Shown here one piece after another: positions 12,430-22,560 of a stretch of DNA of 64,000 nucleotides; position 1 is the first letter of the stretch, and each line of letters opens with the position of its first letter. This DNA is from Dendrolimus kikuchii (taxonomy: Eukaryota; Arthropoda; Insecta; Lepidoptera; Lasiocampidae). A program made the position numbers and the translations under genes. The notes beneath the pieces were generated by a model, which was given only the letters and a program-made list of their open reading frames with translations, made no database searches and was not told the DNA's origin. Where the stretch lies: positions 26,152,935-26,216,934 of the forward strand of contig CM034389.1 of NCBI GenBank assembly GCA_019925095.2. Reading direction: 5' to 3'.

Positions 12430-12744
12430 TTTTTTTTTATTGCATGATTTCAGTAGACAGGCAGACGGCCCACTTGATGGAAACCGGTTCCCATCGCCTA
12501 TGGACATTTGCAACCCCAAAGGTGCTACAAATGCGCTGCAGCTCTCTTAAGGGGAACACTGGAACCTGGCCAGTAATGCCGGAACACGCCTCAAGGTTGT
12601 TATGGCGGCATACCCTAGACCAGGGGTGGTAGCCATCCACTTGGGCAAATACCCTACCACCTGGCTGTGAGTTGTTTTGTCGCCTCTTACCACAGGCGGC
12701 CCGGCCGCAATAATTAGTATTCTTTCTCCGTTCCTGCACGAATA
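12430..12744 (-). repeat. Family A retroposon, near full length
   Basis: Minus orientation: a T-run at 12430-12438 is the poly(A) tail, and the head CCGTTCCTGCACGAATAAAA is at the right. Part of the GC-rich head is altered. The open frames on both strands (62 and 127 codons) are overlapping artefacts. Confidence 0.85.
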
Positions 12745-13138
12745 AAAAGTTTGGAGTTGCCAAATAATAAAAACAATGAACTTTCGTTAACATATCCCAC
12801 TGTGAGCTGACGACACGCACTTGGCCGGTTTGTAATTAATATGTAGATAAATAGTTAAAATATTATATTCTAAAAAAACAAAACAGGTTGCCAGTATGGC
12901 TGCACTCGTGTCTGTTTATTCTGATGTAACAGTGCTCATAAGGTCACGAATGTTTACCAATTTATCACAGCTAGTAATAAAAAATTCATTTAATTAATTG
13001 ACTTTGTAATGTTTATAAATATTTAAATGTATTATTACACTAAATTAACTTATTTAAAATTTATTGCTTCGTTAATATTAACATCATAATATTTAATACC
13101 TATAATAAACCTATAAAGGAGTTGAGTTTATATAATGT
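12745..13138. other. No gene; AT-rich
   Basis: AT-rich spacer between a family A copy and the R1-clade insertion. It contains the R1 target at 13139-13151. Confidence 0.5.
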
Positions 13139-13151
13139 ATATGTAAAAAGC

Positions 13152-14300
13152 GCGTCATTTGCGGAATCCGTGGACGTCGCTAACGCCGGGTTGGCGATTG
13201 TCGTAGATCGAATAGCTAGGCTGGGCTTGAGGGTCTCCCCCGCGAAAACGGAGGCCATCATGTTCCATAGGAAATTTCGCAATCCCCCCGCGGACTTGAC
13301 CGTTTCGGTCCAAGGGGTGGCCATTAGAGTAGGGCCCCAGATGAAATATCTGGGGCTAGTTCTCGATGGGAAATGGCTGTTCAAAGCGCACTTTGAGCAG
13401 CTAGTTCCCAAACTCGTCAAATCCGCGGGCGCACTCTCGAGGCTGCTTCCCAACGTAGGGGGCCCGGGAGGTGCGACGCGGAAACTTTACTCTGGCATCC
13501 TGAGGAGTATGGCACTGTACGGTGCACCCGTCTGGTCCATTGCACTTCACCGCCACAACAGAACCCTGCTGCAACGGGCGCAGCAGGTTCTGGCCGTGAG
13601 GACCATACGGGGGTATCGCACAGTGTCGCGGACGGCGGCCACCCTCCTGGCAGGCGATCCGCCCTGGCATCTCCAGGCGGACGTCCTGACAGTGGTGCGC
13701 CGCACCCGGCAGGATGCCCTAGCTAGAGGCCTGACCTTCTGTCAGGTCGAAATCGAGGCGATCAGGAAGCGGGAAACCGCCTCCATGATCGCCGTCTGGT
13801 CTCAAGAGCTCGACAACCCTGCGGCCTATGGCGGCTACACGGTGGATGCAATCAGGCCACAGCTGACGGAATGGGTCAACCGCACCAGCGGCACCCTGAC
13901 CTTCAGGACGACACAGATACTTACCGGACACGGATGTTTCGATAAGTATCTGTGTCGCATTGTGGGCTGCTTGCCTTCCCCGGACTGCCGCCAGTGCGGC
14001 GCGCCCGACACGGCGTTACACACGCTTGTCGAGTGCGCCGCATGGGCGCCGCAGCGTTTCGAACTTGAGACGCACGTAGGTCCAGTCGACTCGCTCTGCG
14101 ACTTGGTCAAGGCCATGCTGCAGAGCAGCGACAATTGGGGGGCTGCGGTTACTTTTTGCGAGACAGTAATGTCACTCAAGGAGGCCGCAGAACGAGACAG
14201 GGAGAGAAGTCCTGCAGCGCGTGCCAATGCGTCTTCTCGAGGTCGCCGGCCTTCAGCTGGCACCCGGAGAGGCAGGTACGCGCATTACTTCCCTCCCTGA
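13152..14300 (+). pseudogene. R1-type reverse transcriptase, C-terminal part (broken at the 5' end)
   Basis: The frame encodes about 380 residues from just after the catalytic FADD/YADD box of an R1-clade reverse transcriptase to the end of the protein. Visible landmarks in order are LGLRVSPAKTEAIMFH, the MKYLGLVLDGKW palm/thumb motif, RSMALYGAPVWS, GYRTVSRTAATLLAGDPPW, and a C-terminal zinc knuckle C-x2-C-x7-H-x4-C (CRQCGAPDTALHTLVEC). After that comes a charged tail rich in Arg. No stop or frameshift interrupts the frame, so decay since insertion is small. It cannot work alone, because the endonuclease and RT fingers/palm are missing. The TTG/ATG-like start upstream at 13122 lies in the target flank, not in the element. 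Confidence 0.9.
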
Positions 14301-14722
14301 GTTAGGTTCCGTTTACCGCGGGGGGCCTTTAGCTTGCTAGGAAGAGCAAAGGACCTTCTACCCCCGCACAACGAAGTGGGGTGTGTTCTCCCAGGGCACA
14401 CTCCAGGCACTTTATTGCGCTGGATCGGCTGGGCGTAACTATGTTCTAAATCTCGGCCTTTCCAACACATTCAAAGCGCAGGGTCGTCAGGTAGGAGGGG
14501 GTTTTTAGTGGGTATTGGGGTTGCTCGCCCGTGCAGCAACGCTCGGAGTCTTCCACACTATTCTGTGACGTCGATCGCGGACGGAGCGCTGCCAAGAGCA
14601 TACTATTGCTGCAGTGTTATCGCCCCCGACCGACGCGTGTCGTTCCCCTAGCAACGACCCAGTTTGTGCGTAAATCGGTTAAGCATTTTCCCTCGCCTCA
14701 AAACAAAAAAAAAAAAAAAAAA
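13152..14722 (+). mobile_element. R1-clade non-LTR retrotransposon, 5'-truncated, with TSD
   Basis: The insertion is bounded by ATATGTAAAAAGC at 13139-13151 and 14723-14735, a perfect 13-bp TSD. It carries the 3' part of the second ORF, a 3' UTR of about 420 bp and a poly(A) run at 14705-14722. Its GC content (visibly >55%) stands out sharply from the AT-rich flanks. Unlike classic R1 elements, it is not in 28S rDNA. The perfect TSD suggests a fairly recent event. Confidence 0.93.
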
Positions 14723-14880
14723 ATATGTAAAAAGCAGGAGGTTAATTCGGATTAATGGACGCCCCAAATTGAAGAAAAAGCAGAACAGAAGTAACAACTC
14801 TATGTTTATTTAGGAGTTGATATTTTTTTATATTTGCCGAGCTTTTTCGGTCTCTACTTTCATTAGGCCTCTATTACTGG

Positions 14881-14975
14881 CCGTTCCTATATATTACCAA
14901 CCGTTCATTTGCCTTAATATCGGGGAAAATTTGACATAAATTACACACAAGTAATGTCAAAATTAGTAAGTCAAG
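14881..14975. repeat. Foldback MITE M1, degraded copy
   Basis: CCGTTCCTATATATTACC and CGTTCATTTGCCTTAATATC match one arm of the foldback elements at 21888 and 35930. The loop-flanking TTTGACATAAA..AAGTAATGTCAAAA is also present. The second arm is mostly lost, and the family B copy begins just to its right. Confidence 0.6.
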
Positions 14976-14981
14976 TGTCCA

Positions 14982-15253
14982 TTTTTTTTTATGTTTAAGG
15001 CTTAGCAACTAGGCTTTTAAGCCAGGCGCCGTTGTATTGTAGACTACAATCGACGTCATTCAACGGAGTTCTTGTGAAAACTCGAAAGGCCACATTTGGC
15101 TATATAGTTCACATTTCTCGCAAAAACACATAATTACTACTCAAAAACTATCAATATCCTACAACTATTGTTCATTTTAGAGTAATTTTACACATTTTTA
15201 GAAAATAAAACTGCACAACACAACGTCCCCTTTCAGTTCCCGCTAAAAACTCC
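14982..15253 (-). repeat. Family B retroposon (~270 bp)
   Basis: Minus orientation with the tail as T-run 14982-14990 and the head ending CGCTAAAAACTCC. The flanks CAAGTGTCCA and CAAGGGTCAA are a plausible imperfect TSD. Confidence 0.8.
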
Positions 15254-15254
15254 A

Positions 15255-16490
15255 AGGGTCAATAGTAAGATTAGGAACAGATTATACATGTATTAGGGGG
15301 GAATTGAAAAAAATGTTTAGCGTTTTCAGTGTCAATTTTTTAAAGAATTACCTAATTTTTGAGACAATTTTTATCACTACGCAAAATGTCGCAGTCGTCT
15401 TGATTGAGTATGTTTGTATATTAAATAAAATATATACATTGTAATTAAGAAACAAAAAGGTTGTACGGCATTATTGTTTGACGCCATTACTGTTAGAATT
15501 ATTATATTGTCTTTGTTTGCTTCAATTATTCGGAAGCTTGGTTTAGCGGTTAAATAGATATAATGTTGATTTTGGTTGTTGGAGAAAATGTCTACACGGG
15601 TGCGTATTCAAGAAGACTTTATTTTATTTGGTCTTACCACTCTTAGAAAAACGACTTGCGTGATCCTTTTTGGTGTTACCAGTCTAAGGAATATAAATTG
15701 CGCAACCTTTTAGTGTTGCCATTTAAATAATGGTTTTGTGCCATCTCGCGACACCTTGTCGTAGACAGTCTTAGAATTGATGAATTTAAGTTGTTTTCGT
15801 TTTGAAATTTTGAATATGGGATCATAGGGATATGTGTTAGAGCGTACCTACACAAGAAAGAGCATGTACTATTTGTTAAGTAAGTTCTTCTAAAATTTAG
15901 TGTGAAGTATGTGAAATACTTAACTTCGCCCAATTTTGTGAAATGTACTCTATGCACGCCAACAGGCATGGCGAACTGCGTGTACCTTGTAACAGTTGTA
16001 ACAGCTATAAAAAAGTATCTACCCATTTTCGCTGCAATAAACTGAACTTGAAATTAAACTTTTCGAATTAAGACACCCCTACTTGTTAAGCAAAATCTAA
16101 TGGTTTCGCTGAAACCACAGTCATGCGTTGATGCAATCTGCGTAATTGCACGCAGTACTTAATTGCGTGATTAACTGAGTGAAGAAATTAATGCTAATCA
16201 GCGTGTGAGAACAAATTCGTGTTTGAAGTAACGCAGCTTACTTACACTTGTAGTCTATTTTAAAACAGCAATTAAGTTTTGGATTCAAATTTTAAGCAGA
16301 ATTGCTCAAATGAAGATATCTTTAATTTAACCACATGTATACTAAAATCGCTTCTTACGGCAAAAGATTGTTCTAGAATATACGCTTAAATCTCTGTTGT
16401 ACCTTAATTTGTAAGAAGCCACAGCGACAGGCAGCTAGGTATATATTTTATTTGACTCTTTTTATGGTAAATAGGCTCGCGTTTGGCCAC
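15255..16490. other. No gene; unassigned
   Basis: The 116-codon minus frame at 15676-16026 has no motif I know and probably reflects chance. A tRNA-like scrap, GCTTGGTTTAGCGGTTAAAT, lies near 15537. There are no clear repeat boundaries. Confidence 0.4.
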
Positions 16491-16499
16491 GATCACCTT

Positions 16500-16760
16500 T
16501 AATATGAATCGATAATGCGCTCGAAGATGGAGCACGCTTACTTAGATAATACCTATTTACATGAGACTTGAAGACATCCGGATTGTACTTTTCAGAAAAC
16601 ACAGACTCTGGTAGTACATTTCACAGCTCTGTAGTACGCAGAAGGAAAGTGGAGGCAAAACGTTTCGTTCTGACTTTTGGTGTTTCCACTGTGAAACAAC
16701 GACGTAGACCACAGCGATGTGACGTCTGAAGATGGAATAATGAATATGCTGTAGTGTGTT
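16500..16760 (-). pseudogene. CR1/Jockey-type LINE C-terminus, decayed
   Basis: On the minus strand the sequence reads TKRFASTFLLRTTEL, stop, NVLPESVFSEKYNPDVFKSH and VNRYYLSKRAPSSS. This matches the C-terminal signature seen in insect CR1/Jockey-like LINEs, where an 'RT..LWN.LP..VF' stretch precedes 'FK..VNR.L'. The stop (TGA) replaces the expected Trp codon TGG. No catalytic part survives and no poly(A)/TSD is visible. The clade assignment is tentative. Confidence 0.65.
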
Positions 16761-16790
16761 TTAAAAGATACAGTGAAATAAAATTTTCCA

Positions 16791-16880
16791 ATGCAATAGG
16801 CGATCTTATCGCTATTAGCGATTTCTTCCAGACAACCTTTGGATGGACAAGAAATTTGATAAGAACAGAGGTATATTGCA
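16791..16880 (+). repeat. Family F repeat, partial copy
   Basis: GCGATCTTATCGCTATTAGC, GATTTCTTCCAGACAACC and a short tail match family F. It abuts the decayed LINE C-terminus on its left. Confidence 0.55.
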
Positions 16881-17032
16881 TTATTCTCACTACCGAATTA
16901 GTATCCTATAAATATATACATACATGATGTAATATACATACTAGAATAGTGTAGGAGGAATCAGGTCGAACTGTTCAACCGCGCTTTCTCCGAAATGAAT
17001 CTATAAAAAAAGATAGACTGGCAACCCTGCGC

Positions 17033-17181
17033 GGATGCCATAGGTTTAAAGCCTTATATCGACTTATTACTCTACTTTTATAGAAACGTATGCACACCAT
17101 GAACTCCGGATACCATAGGTTTTAAAGACTTATATCGACTTATTACTCTACTTTTATAGAAACGTATTCACACTATGAAGA
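17033..17181. repeat. Tandem duplication of a ~75-bp unit
   Basis: Unit 1 (17033-17107) and unit 2 (17108-17181) share GGAT.CCATAGGTTT, CTTATATCGACTTATTACTC and TACTTTTATAGAAACGTAT. They differ at only a few positions, so the duplication is fairly young. I do not recognise the unit as any element. Confidence 0.9.
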
Positions 17182-17436
17182 AAGCATGAATGACAATCGC
17201 TCAGAAAAATCTCTTAGGCCGTGGTTTTTCACAGATGCTGAAAATGGCATCTAGCATCTGTCAACGTTCCTGTAAACTCTCTACGATAGGACAGATTTGT
17301 TTGACATATTAATTGACGTTAAAAATGCGGCGTATGTTATCGAATAGTTCCCTTGTCGTGAACAACTTGTTCGAGATTCGGTTCGGAGTTACTCGGGTGT
17401 CAGATGACGCTGATGCGCTATGACTTAGAAACGACC

Positions 17437-17751
17437 GTTTTATCTGTGCAGGAACGGAGAAAGAATACAATTTCCTGCGGCCGGGCGGCCTGTCGTAAGA
17501 GGCGACAAAACAACCCACAGCCAGGTGGTAGGGCATTTGCCCGACTGGATGGCTACCACCCCTGGTTTAAAGTATGTCGCCATAACAACCTTGAGTTGTG
17601 TTCCGGCATTAGTGACCAGGTTCCAGACTCCTTTAAGAGAGCAGCAGCGCATTTGTAGTACCTTTGGTGTTGCAAATGTCCATAGGCGATGGTAACCGCT
17701 TTCCATCAAGTGGGTCGTCTGCCTGTCTGCTGAACTCCTGCAATAAAAAAT
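17437..17751 (+). repeat. Family A retroposon, full length
   Basis: This is one of the best-preserved copies, from TTTTATCTGTGCAGGAACGG to CTCCTGCAATAAAAAA. ACGACC at 17431-17436 and 17752-17757 may be a short TSD. The 84- and 109-codon frames on opposite strands overlap completely and show only that the repeat has few stops. Confidence 0.9.
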
Positions 17752-17759
17752 ACGACCAT

Positions 17760-18383
17760 GTCGTAACACAGGGGAAAAAATTCACCGGGAAGTTCCTTCA
17801 AGATCATTGTTGTACGCGAATAAACGTTCTAGAAAACCATTGCGTAATCGATGGTGGTATCTCAAGTAAATGAGGGTGAACATACTGATCATCAGCCAAC
17901 GAAGATCGTATACGCAACATTATTAACTGATTAATGTTTACCATATCGGCCTCAATATATTTACATTTTTTTCTAATCTGTTTCCTGCTTATTTTACGGA
18001 AGTTAATCATGTTAATAATTGATTACCATAAATAAATAAATTCTTATGTAAAAAAAATTAAGATGAGGAGTTATGAAATTTGTATTTTTAGACTTATTCG
18101 TCTTGATTTGTTGATTATTAAGTATGTTGAATTATTTATTTGGGATTGCAAACATAACCACCGCTCACCGTCGGTGGGTTGTTTACCCTGATTTCCTTGA
18201 GTTGTCAGTGTTGCCACGTGCAACTACGCAATGGTAATTTAGATTATTCTAGAACGTTTATGCCTCGTACAAATTTACCTGGAGGGAGTTTCCCACCGAC
18301 GTTTTCACTTAGCGTTACGATATGAAGTTGTTTAAGAAGAGCATCATATTATGTTTTCGTAGTCTCCACATTGTGTCGACGTA
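17760..18383. other. No gene seen
   Basis: AT-rich, with a CACCGCTCACCGTCGGTGGG near-palindrome around 18160. The opposing frames of 60-70 codons are not supported by any motif. Confidence 0.4.
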
Positions 18384-18593
18384 TTTTTTTTATTTATTTT
18401 TTATTGCAGGAGTTCAGCAGACAGGCAGACGAACCACTTAATGTGCCAAAGGTGCTACAAATGCGCTGCTGCTCTCTTAAGGGTCACTGGAACCTGGTCA
18501 CTAATGCCGGAACACAACTCAAGGTTGTTATGGCGACATGCTTTAGACTAGGGGTGGTAGCCATCCAGTCGGGCAAATGCCCTACCACCTGGC
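18384..18593 (-). repeat. Family A retroposon, 5'-truncated with internal deletion
   Basis: The copy has lost the block from CTTGATGGAAAGCGG to CATTTGCAACA and stops at CTACCACCTGGC, so it lacks the GC-rich head. Confidence 0.85.
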
Positions 18594-18660
18594 AAAAGAA
18601 GTATGTAAGAAATGTATTATAAAATGGTATTCATTTCCACTTCCAAAGTTTATTTACGAA

Positions 18661-18742
18661 AACCCTGTCGGTAGTCGAACCTTGGACTTCTGTGATCCAG
18701 TAAATTAGGTGAACCATTGTCACGCGAGACCACAGAGGCAGT
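18661..18742 (-). repeat. Family D tRNA-like SINE fragment
   Basis: The minus strand begins GCCTCTGTGGTCTCGCGTGA (box-A-like) and carries a strong box-B-like GGTTCGACTACC. It is a tRNA-derived SINE head, not a tRNA gene. Confidence 0.5.
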
Positions 18743-18929
18743 CAATTGTATTATTATTATTTTAGACGAGACATAGTACAAAATTGTATATAAATATACT
18801 ATATATAAGACTATATAATTGACTCATTTGGTAAAAAATTACCTTTAAATAATATTTGCATAAAAATAAATAATTAGAAACCCTTAACATTGTTGTTACC
18901 GGGATTTAAATGTTTGGCCAAGATTATGT

Positions 18930-18967
18930 TCAGACGGCTCACCTGATGGAAAGTAATTGCCATCACC
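18930..18967 (-). repeat. Family A fragment split by a younger copy
   Basis: CAGACGGCTCACCTGATGGA and AGTAATTGCCATCACC match the tail-proximal part of family A. The next full copy begins immediately to the right, so a younger family A element seems to have inserted beside or inside an older one. Confidence 0.7.
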
Positions 18968-19285
18968 TTTTTTTATTTTATTTTTTATTGCAGGAGTTCA
19001 GCAGACATGCAGACGGCCCACTTGATGAAAAGCGGTTACCATCGCCTATGGACATTTGAACACCAAAGTTGCTACAAATGCGCTGCTGCTCTCTTAAGGG
19101 ACACTGGAACCTGGTCACTAATGCCGGAACACAACACTAAGTTGTTATGGCGGCATACTCTAGACCAGAGATGGGCGACATGCAGTCGAGTAAATTCCCC
19201 ACCACCTGTGGGTTGTTTTGTCGCCTCTCACGACAGGCCGCCCGGCCGCAGGAAATTGTATTCTTTCTCCGTTCCTGCACGGATA
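18968..19285 (-). repeat. Family A retroposon, full length
   Basis: T-rich tail at 18968-18987, then GCAGGAGTTCAGCAGACATG through to GTTCCTGCACGGAT. It is nested against the fragment at 18930-18967. Confidence 0.9.
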
Positions 19286-19433
19286 GGATTCTATATACAA
19301 TTAAACATATAAATTTAAAATTATTAAAAATTGATTGCCAATTTACTTCACCCGCATCATTATTTAAAGGTCGTACCCCGCGCCGTCATAAGTCTCCAGA
19401 ATCAAACTACATCAAAAAAAATATTCTTATAGA

Positions 19434-19620
19434 AAGAAGAAAGAAGAAAGAAGAAAGAAAAAATATTTATTTAGGACAAGATACAAAAAGACTTATATGA
19501 TAATATATATAACAGTTAATTGTGATGTCCTAAAAAGGCTCTTGCTCAGCATATTGCTAGTTTCACAACCAGCGCTGATCTTCCGCAAGTACCTCTAAGT
19601 GATGCCACGGCTTAGCTCCA
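19434..19620 (-). repeat. Family I repeat with (GAAA)n-type terminus
   Basis: A (GAAGAAA)n start is followed by TTATTTAGGACAAGATAC and AACCAGCGCTGATCTTCCGC. The same order occurs at 29612 and 36185. Orientation is inferred: the simple repeat probably is the 3' tail of a retroposon, reading (TTTC)n on the minus strand. Confidence 0.6.
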
Positions 19621-19629
19621 CAAAGCAAA

Positions 19630-20399
19630 TTAAAACAATAAACATTCGTTATAAAATTATGCAAAATAAATTACTAGTTTATATGAACATTGTTCTAATT
19701 ACAAATAAAAGAAAATAACAAAAAAAAAACGGACAGAAATGACGAACAAGACAAAAATAATAATAAATTGGTAATGGTTTGTCATAGCGTAATAATCGAC
19801 ATATTATAATATTATAAAATACTTGTGTCGTATTTAAGGTCTCTCTGGCGAAATTGATGGTCAATTAAGAATTTTTTTAAGTTAGTTCGGACCCAAAAAC
19901 AAACTGCAGGTTCCTTATCGGCGGCGGTATTATTCCAGCACTTCGATGCAGCGTTATATCCTAACAAATACGTCAGTACTAAAGATTTAATTAAAAACAA
20001 AATATAAAAAAAAACTAGCTTCTGTTTATAAAGTTTTTGCAATATTTAAAAACTGTGTTCTGAAGAATAGTTTGTTTGTTTATGGACAGTATGCGCTCTA
20101 GTTACATATTAGAAGGCAAGTCTGAACAGTTTAAGCATTGGAAATTTAGTTTAGGGCTTGTCCAGAACTTTACATTTGTTTAGGACCGATTTTACAATCA
20201 TCAGATAAAGGTTATGTATCGAAATAATTATAACCCGAGTGAATTTAAAAGTTAAACAATCCAACTGTTTTATTTGCAAAACACTAATATTTAATTTGTT
20301 CATGTTGTATTTTATCCTATGTATAACTCTGCAATATAATAATATGTGATTTTGTATAATATGTTTTATATTGAATATATCTATATGTTTACTAAGTTC
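19630..20399. other. No gene; AT-rich, possible LINE scrap
   Basis: A minus frame at 19812-20042 includes KCWNNTAADKE and LKKFLIDHQF, vaguely like a CR1-type LINE C-terminus. This is too weak to annotate as such. Confidence 0.3.
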
Positions 20400-20409
20400 A
20401 AATAGTTGC

Positions 20410-20805
20410 GGAGTGACGCTCGCGGACCGCGTTCGTAATGCCGAAGTAAGAAAGAGAGTTGGTCTGAAAGAGAGTGTCGGGGTGAAGGTAAGGAAAGGAA
20501 TGCTCCGGTGATTCGGGCATGTGGAAAGAATGCATGATGAAAGAATGACTAAACAGATATACAATGCAAAAGTGGATGGATGCAGAAGTCGTGGAAGGCC
20601 ACGACACACCTTCCATGATCAAATTGATCGTGTACTAGCAGAAGGTGATGTCAGGAGCCTTAAGAACAGACGAGCGTGCATGACAAGAGTTATGAATGTC
20701 AAAGAAGCAAGTGAGGTGTGTAAGAATAAGCCTAAATGGCGCTCTGTTGTTCGTGCCTACCCCGCAAGGGTACTGGCGTGAAGTTATGTATGTATGTATG
20801 TATGT
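20410..20805 (+). pseudogene. RTE-1 LINE, 3' fragment with TSD
   Basis: This encodes the last ~125 residues of the RTE-1 protein, from VTLADRVRN through RKRVGLKESVGVKVRKGMLR, a stop, FGHVERMHDERMTKQIYNAK, RGRPRHTFHDQIDRVLAEGD and YPARVLA. The in-frame TGA replaces the Trp codon of the LRWFGH motif. AAATAGTTGC at 20400-20409 and 20806-20815 is a perfect 10-bp TSD. The (TATG)n tail follows the stop after about six bases. The same TGA occurs in the copy at 31141, so those two share a recent source. Confidence 0.9.
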
Positions 20806-20914
20806 AAATAGTTGCATTTTATTACTATATCTTGTATATATATATAACTTATGTATATATTTGTATATATATAGTATAGTTATATATTTACTATTAAAAT
20901 ATAAGTAATCGTAC

Positions 20915-21125
20915 AATAATTATGCATACTACCATCGCCACTCCTAATCAGCAATGTTTTTGCCACGGGTTGTCTGGAAGAGATCGCATTTTAGCGATAA
21001 GACTGCCAAAAGGGCGGTCTTATTGCCATCATGTTATCATGTTTCGTGGTTTCACGCCGACATCCTGTGAGAGCGTGGTATCACACCGCTCGACTCGGCT
21101 CTAAGAGCTGTAATTAACCCCGTGC
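20915..21125 (-). repeat. Family F repeat, longest copy
   Basis: Reading on the minus strand: CAGCTCTTAGAGCCGAGTCG, GGTGTGATACCACGCTCTCA, GCGTGAAACCACGAAACATG, GACCGCCC, TCTTATCGCTAAAATGCGATC, CTCTTCCAGACAACC and a GATGGTAGTATG end. It links two partial types seen elsewhere: the left half (34143, 58712) and the right half (5031, 16791, 48821). It is non-coding and of unknown class, and the body resembles a SINE. Confidence 0.65.
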
Positions 21126-21359
21126 AAAATGACCGTGTGTACGAGATACATTAACTGCCAGTTACAAAGTCGGGTAGTTGCCTAATAATACTTGTTTTTT
21201 TTTTTAATAATCGGCAGACACGAACATATCGTATATCCCCGAATTACGCTTGTGTTATGAGTACCTAATATACAAAGGACTATCTGGGCCCGATCCCAGA
21301 TACCCAGACCATATAACGAAGAAAATTTGTTTCCGAAATTTGCAATACCAGGAAATTTT

Positions 21360-21673
21360 ATCCGTGCAGGAACGGAGAAAGAATACAATTTTCCTGCGGC
21401 CGGGCGGCCTGTCGTAAGAGGCGACAAAACAACCCACAGCCAGGTGGTAGGGCATTTGCCCGACTGGATGGCTACCACCCCTGGTCTAAAGTGTGTCGCC
21501 ATAACAACCTTGAGTTGTGTTCCGGCATTAGTGACCAGGTTCCAGTCTCCCTTAAGAGAGCAGCAGCGCATTTGTAGCACCTTTGGTGTTGCAAATGTCT
21601 ATAGGCGATGGTAACCGCTTTCCATCGAGTGGGCTGTCTGTCTGTCTGCTGAGCTACTGCAATAAAAAAAAAA
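21360..21673 (+). repeat. Family A retroposon, full length
   Basis: An almost consensus copy from ATCCGTGCAGGAACGGAG to CTACTGCAATAAAAAAAAA. Frames of 60-132 codons on both strands belong to the repeat. Confidence 0.92.
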
Positions 21674-21682
21674 TTAAAAAAA

Positions 21683-21737
21683 ATCGAACCCGGAACAAAG
21701 GCTTAGCCCGCTCAAACACAAAGGCCGTCAATTCATT
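21683..21737 (-). repeat. Family D tRNA-like SINE fragment
   Basis: The minus strand shows GGCCTTTGTGTTTGAGCGGG and a box-B-like GGGTTCGATT. The family A copy is inserted next to it. Confidence 0.45.
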
Positions 21738-21887
21738 TCCGTTAATAGCAAAGTAAAGAATAAGTCCTGAACACTACTTGCAACGATTATACGTCTAATA
21801 ATATCAATTTCTCTATCATAAATTTAATAATATATTTTAATTAATGTCCTTTCGCTCAACCGTTAAGTAAGCAGCTAAACATGATTT

Positions 21888-22022
21888 ATGGCCTATATCT
21901 TGCAGACCGTTCATTTGCCTTACTATCGGTTAAATTTGACATAAGCTCCGTACAAGTAATGTCATTTTCAACCGATAAGAAGGCAAGTGAATGACTAGTA
22001 AGCTATAGGAACTGGCCATTAG
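21888..22022. repeat. Foldback MITE M1
   Basis: Two arms of about 50 bases face each other: CGTTCATTTGCCTTACTATC with GGTTAAATTTGACAT on the left, and TGTCATTTTCAACCGATAAG with AAGGCAAGTGAATGACTAG on the right. They enclose a short loop. The same element occurs at 35930 and, broken, at 14881. It has no coding capacity. Confidence 0.8.
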
Positions 22023-22042
22023 TCGAGTGTATTAGTATATAT

Positions 22043-22556
22043 TGTTACGAGTTTGCGGGACTCCCTTTATTAGAACTATACAAACACGTATAGCACAGGT
22101 ACAAATATAACCGAACGCAGCAAGTCCAAACGTGATGCAGACGGTCCTAATTCAATAAAAAGCGCAAAGTCCGTCACTATTAGATTCCCGAATGTACACA
22201 CGTCACGCCTAGATCGTAGTTGTAGCTCAACTGACCCCCTCTCTCAATCAGGCCATCGTTTTATACTTCATAAATCCAAATGTGCCCGCCCGGCAACGTG
22301 GACATAACTTCCTAGAATTAACTTGTACTTATAATCCGCAACACATGGGTAATGATGCTCCTGAACGGCCGTAAACGAGTACAATAGGACAATAGGCTGT
22401 TCTCCATAATAACTATAAACGTATGCCAATAAATAAGTGAACAAAAGAAGACGATCATAAAAGGATTACAACTAGTTCAAATGCCGACAGGTAATAAAAT
22501 GTGCTTTTAGAGATCTGTACATGGAATTTATCTTTGTCGGAGCCTAAGTTGTAACA
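22043..22556 (-). mobile_element. Solo LTR (514 bp), probably Ty3/gypsy-type
   Basis: The sequence starts TGTTAC and ends GTAACA, a perfect 6-bp terminal inverted repeat of the TG..CA type. It is flanked by a 4-bp direct repeat ATAT (22039-22042 and 22557-22560). Minus orientation is suggested by AATAAA about 25 bases before the end on that strand. No gag or pol sequence adjoins, so this is a solo LTR left by recombination between two LTRs. The 4-bp TSD fits Ty3/gypsy or retrovirus-like integrases better than 5-bp Copia/BEL, but that is an inference. Confidence 0.8.
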
Positions 22557-22560
22557 ATAT

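Noticed and set aside
13122..13151. Upstream start extending the R1-type frame (MSLYNVYVK..)
   Set aside because: These codons lie in the target flank and TSD. The element itself begins at 13152.
15676..16026. 116-codon minus frame as a gene
   Set aside because: No recognisable domain, and composition typical of AT-rich non-coding DNA.
17404..17769. 84- and 109-codon frames in family A (also at 12437, 21182, 36499, 47060 and others)
   Set aside because: Both strands are open over the same repeat, starts differ between copies and indels break the frames. The repeat is stop-poor, not coding.
18661..18742. Functional tRNA gene on the minus strand
   Set aside because: A good box B but no complete cloverleaf. 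It resembles SINE heads nearby.
19812..20042. LINE C-terminus on the minus strand
   Set aside because: KCWNN..LKKFLIDHQF is only faintly LINE-like, and neighbouring motifs are missing.
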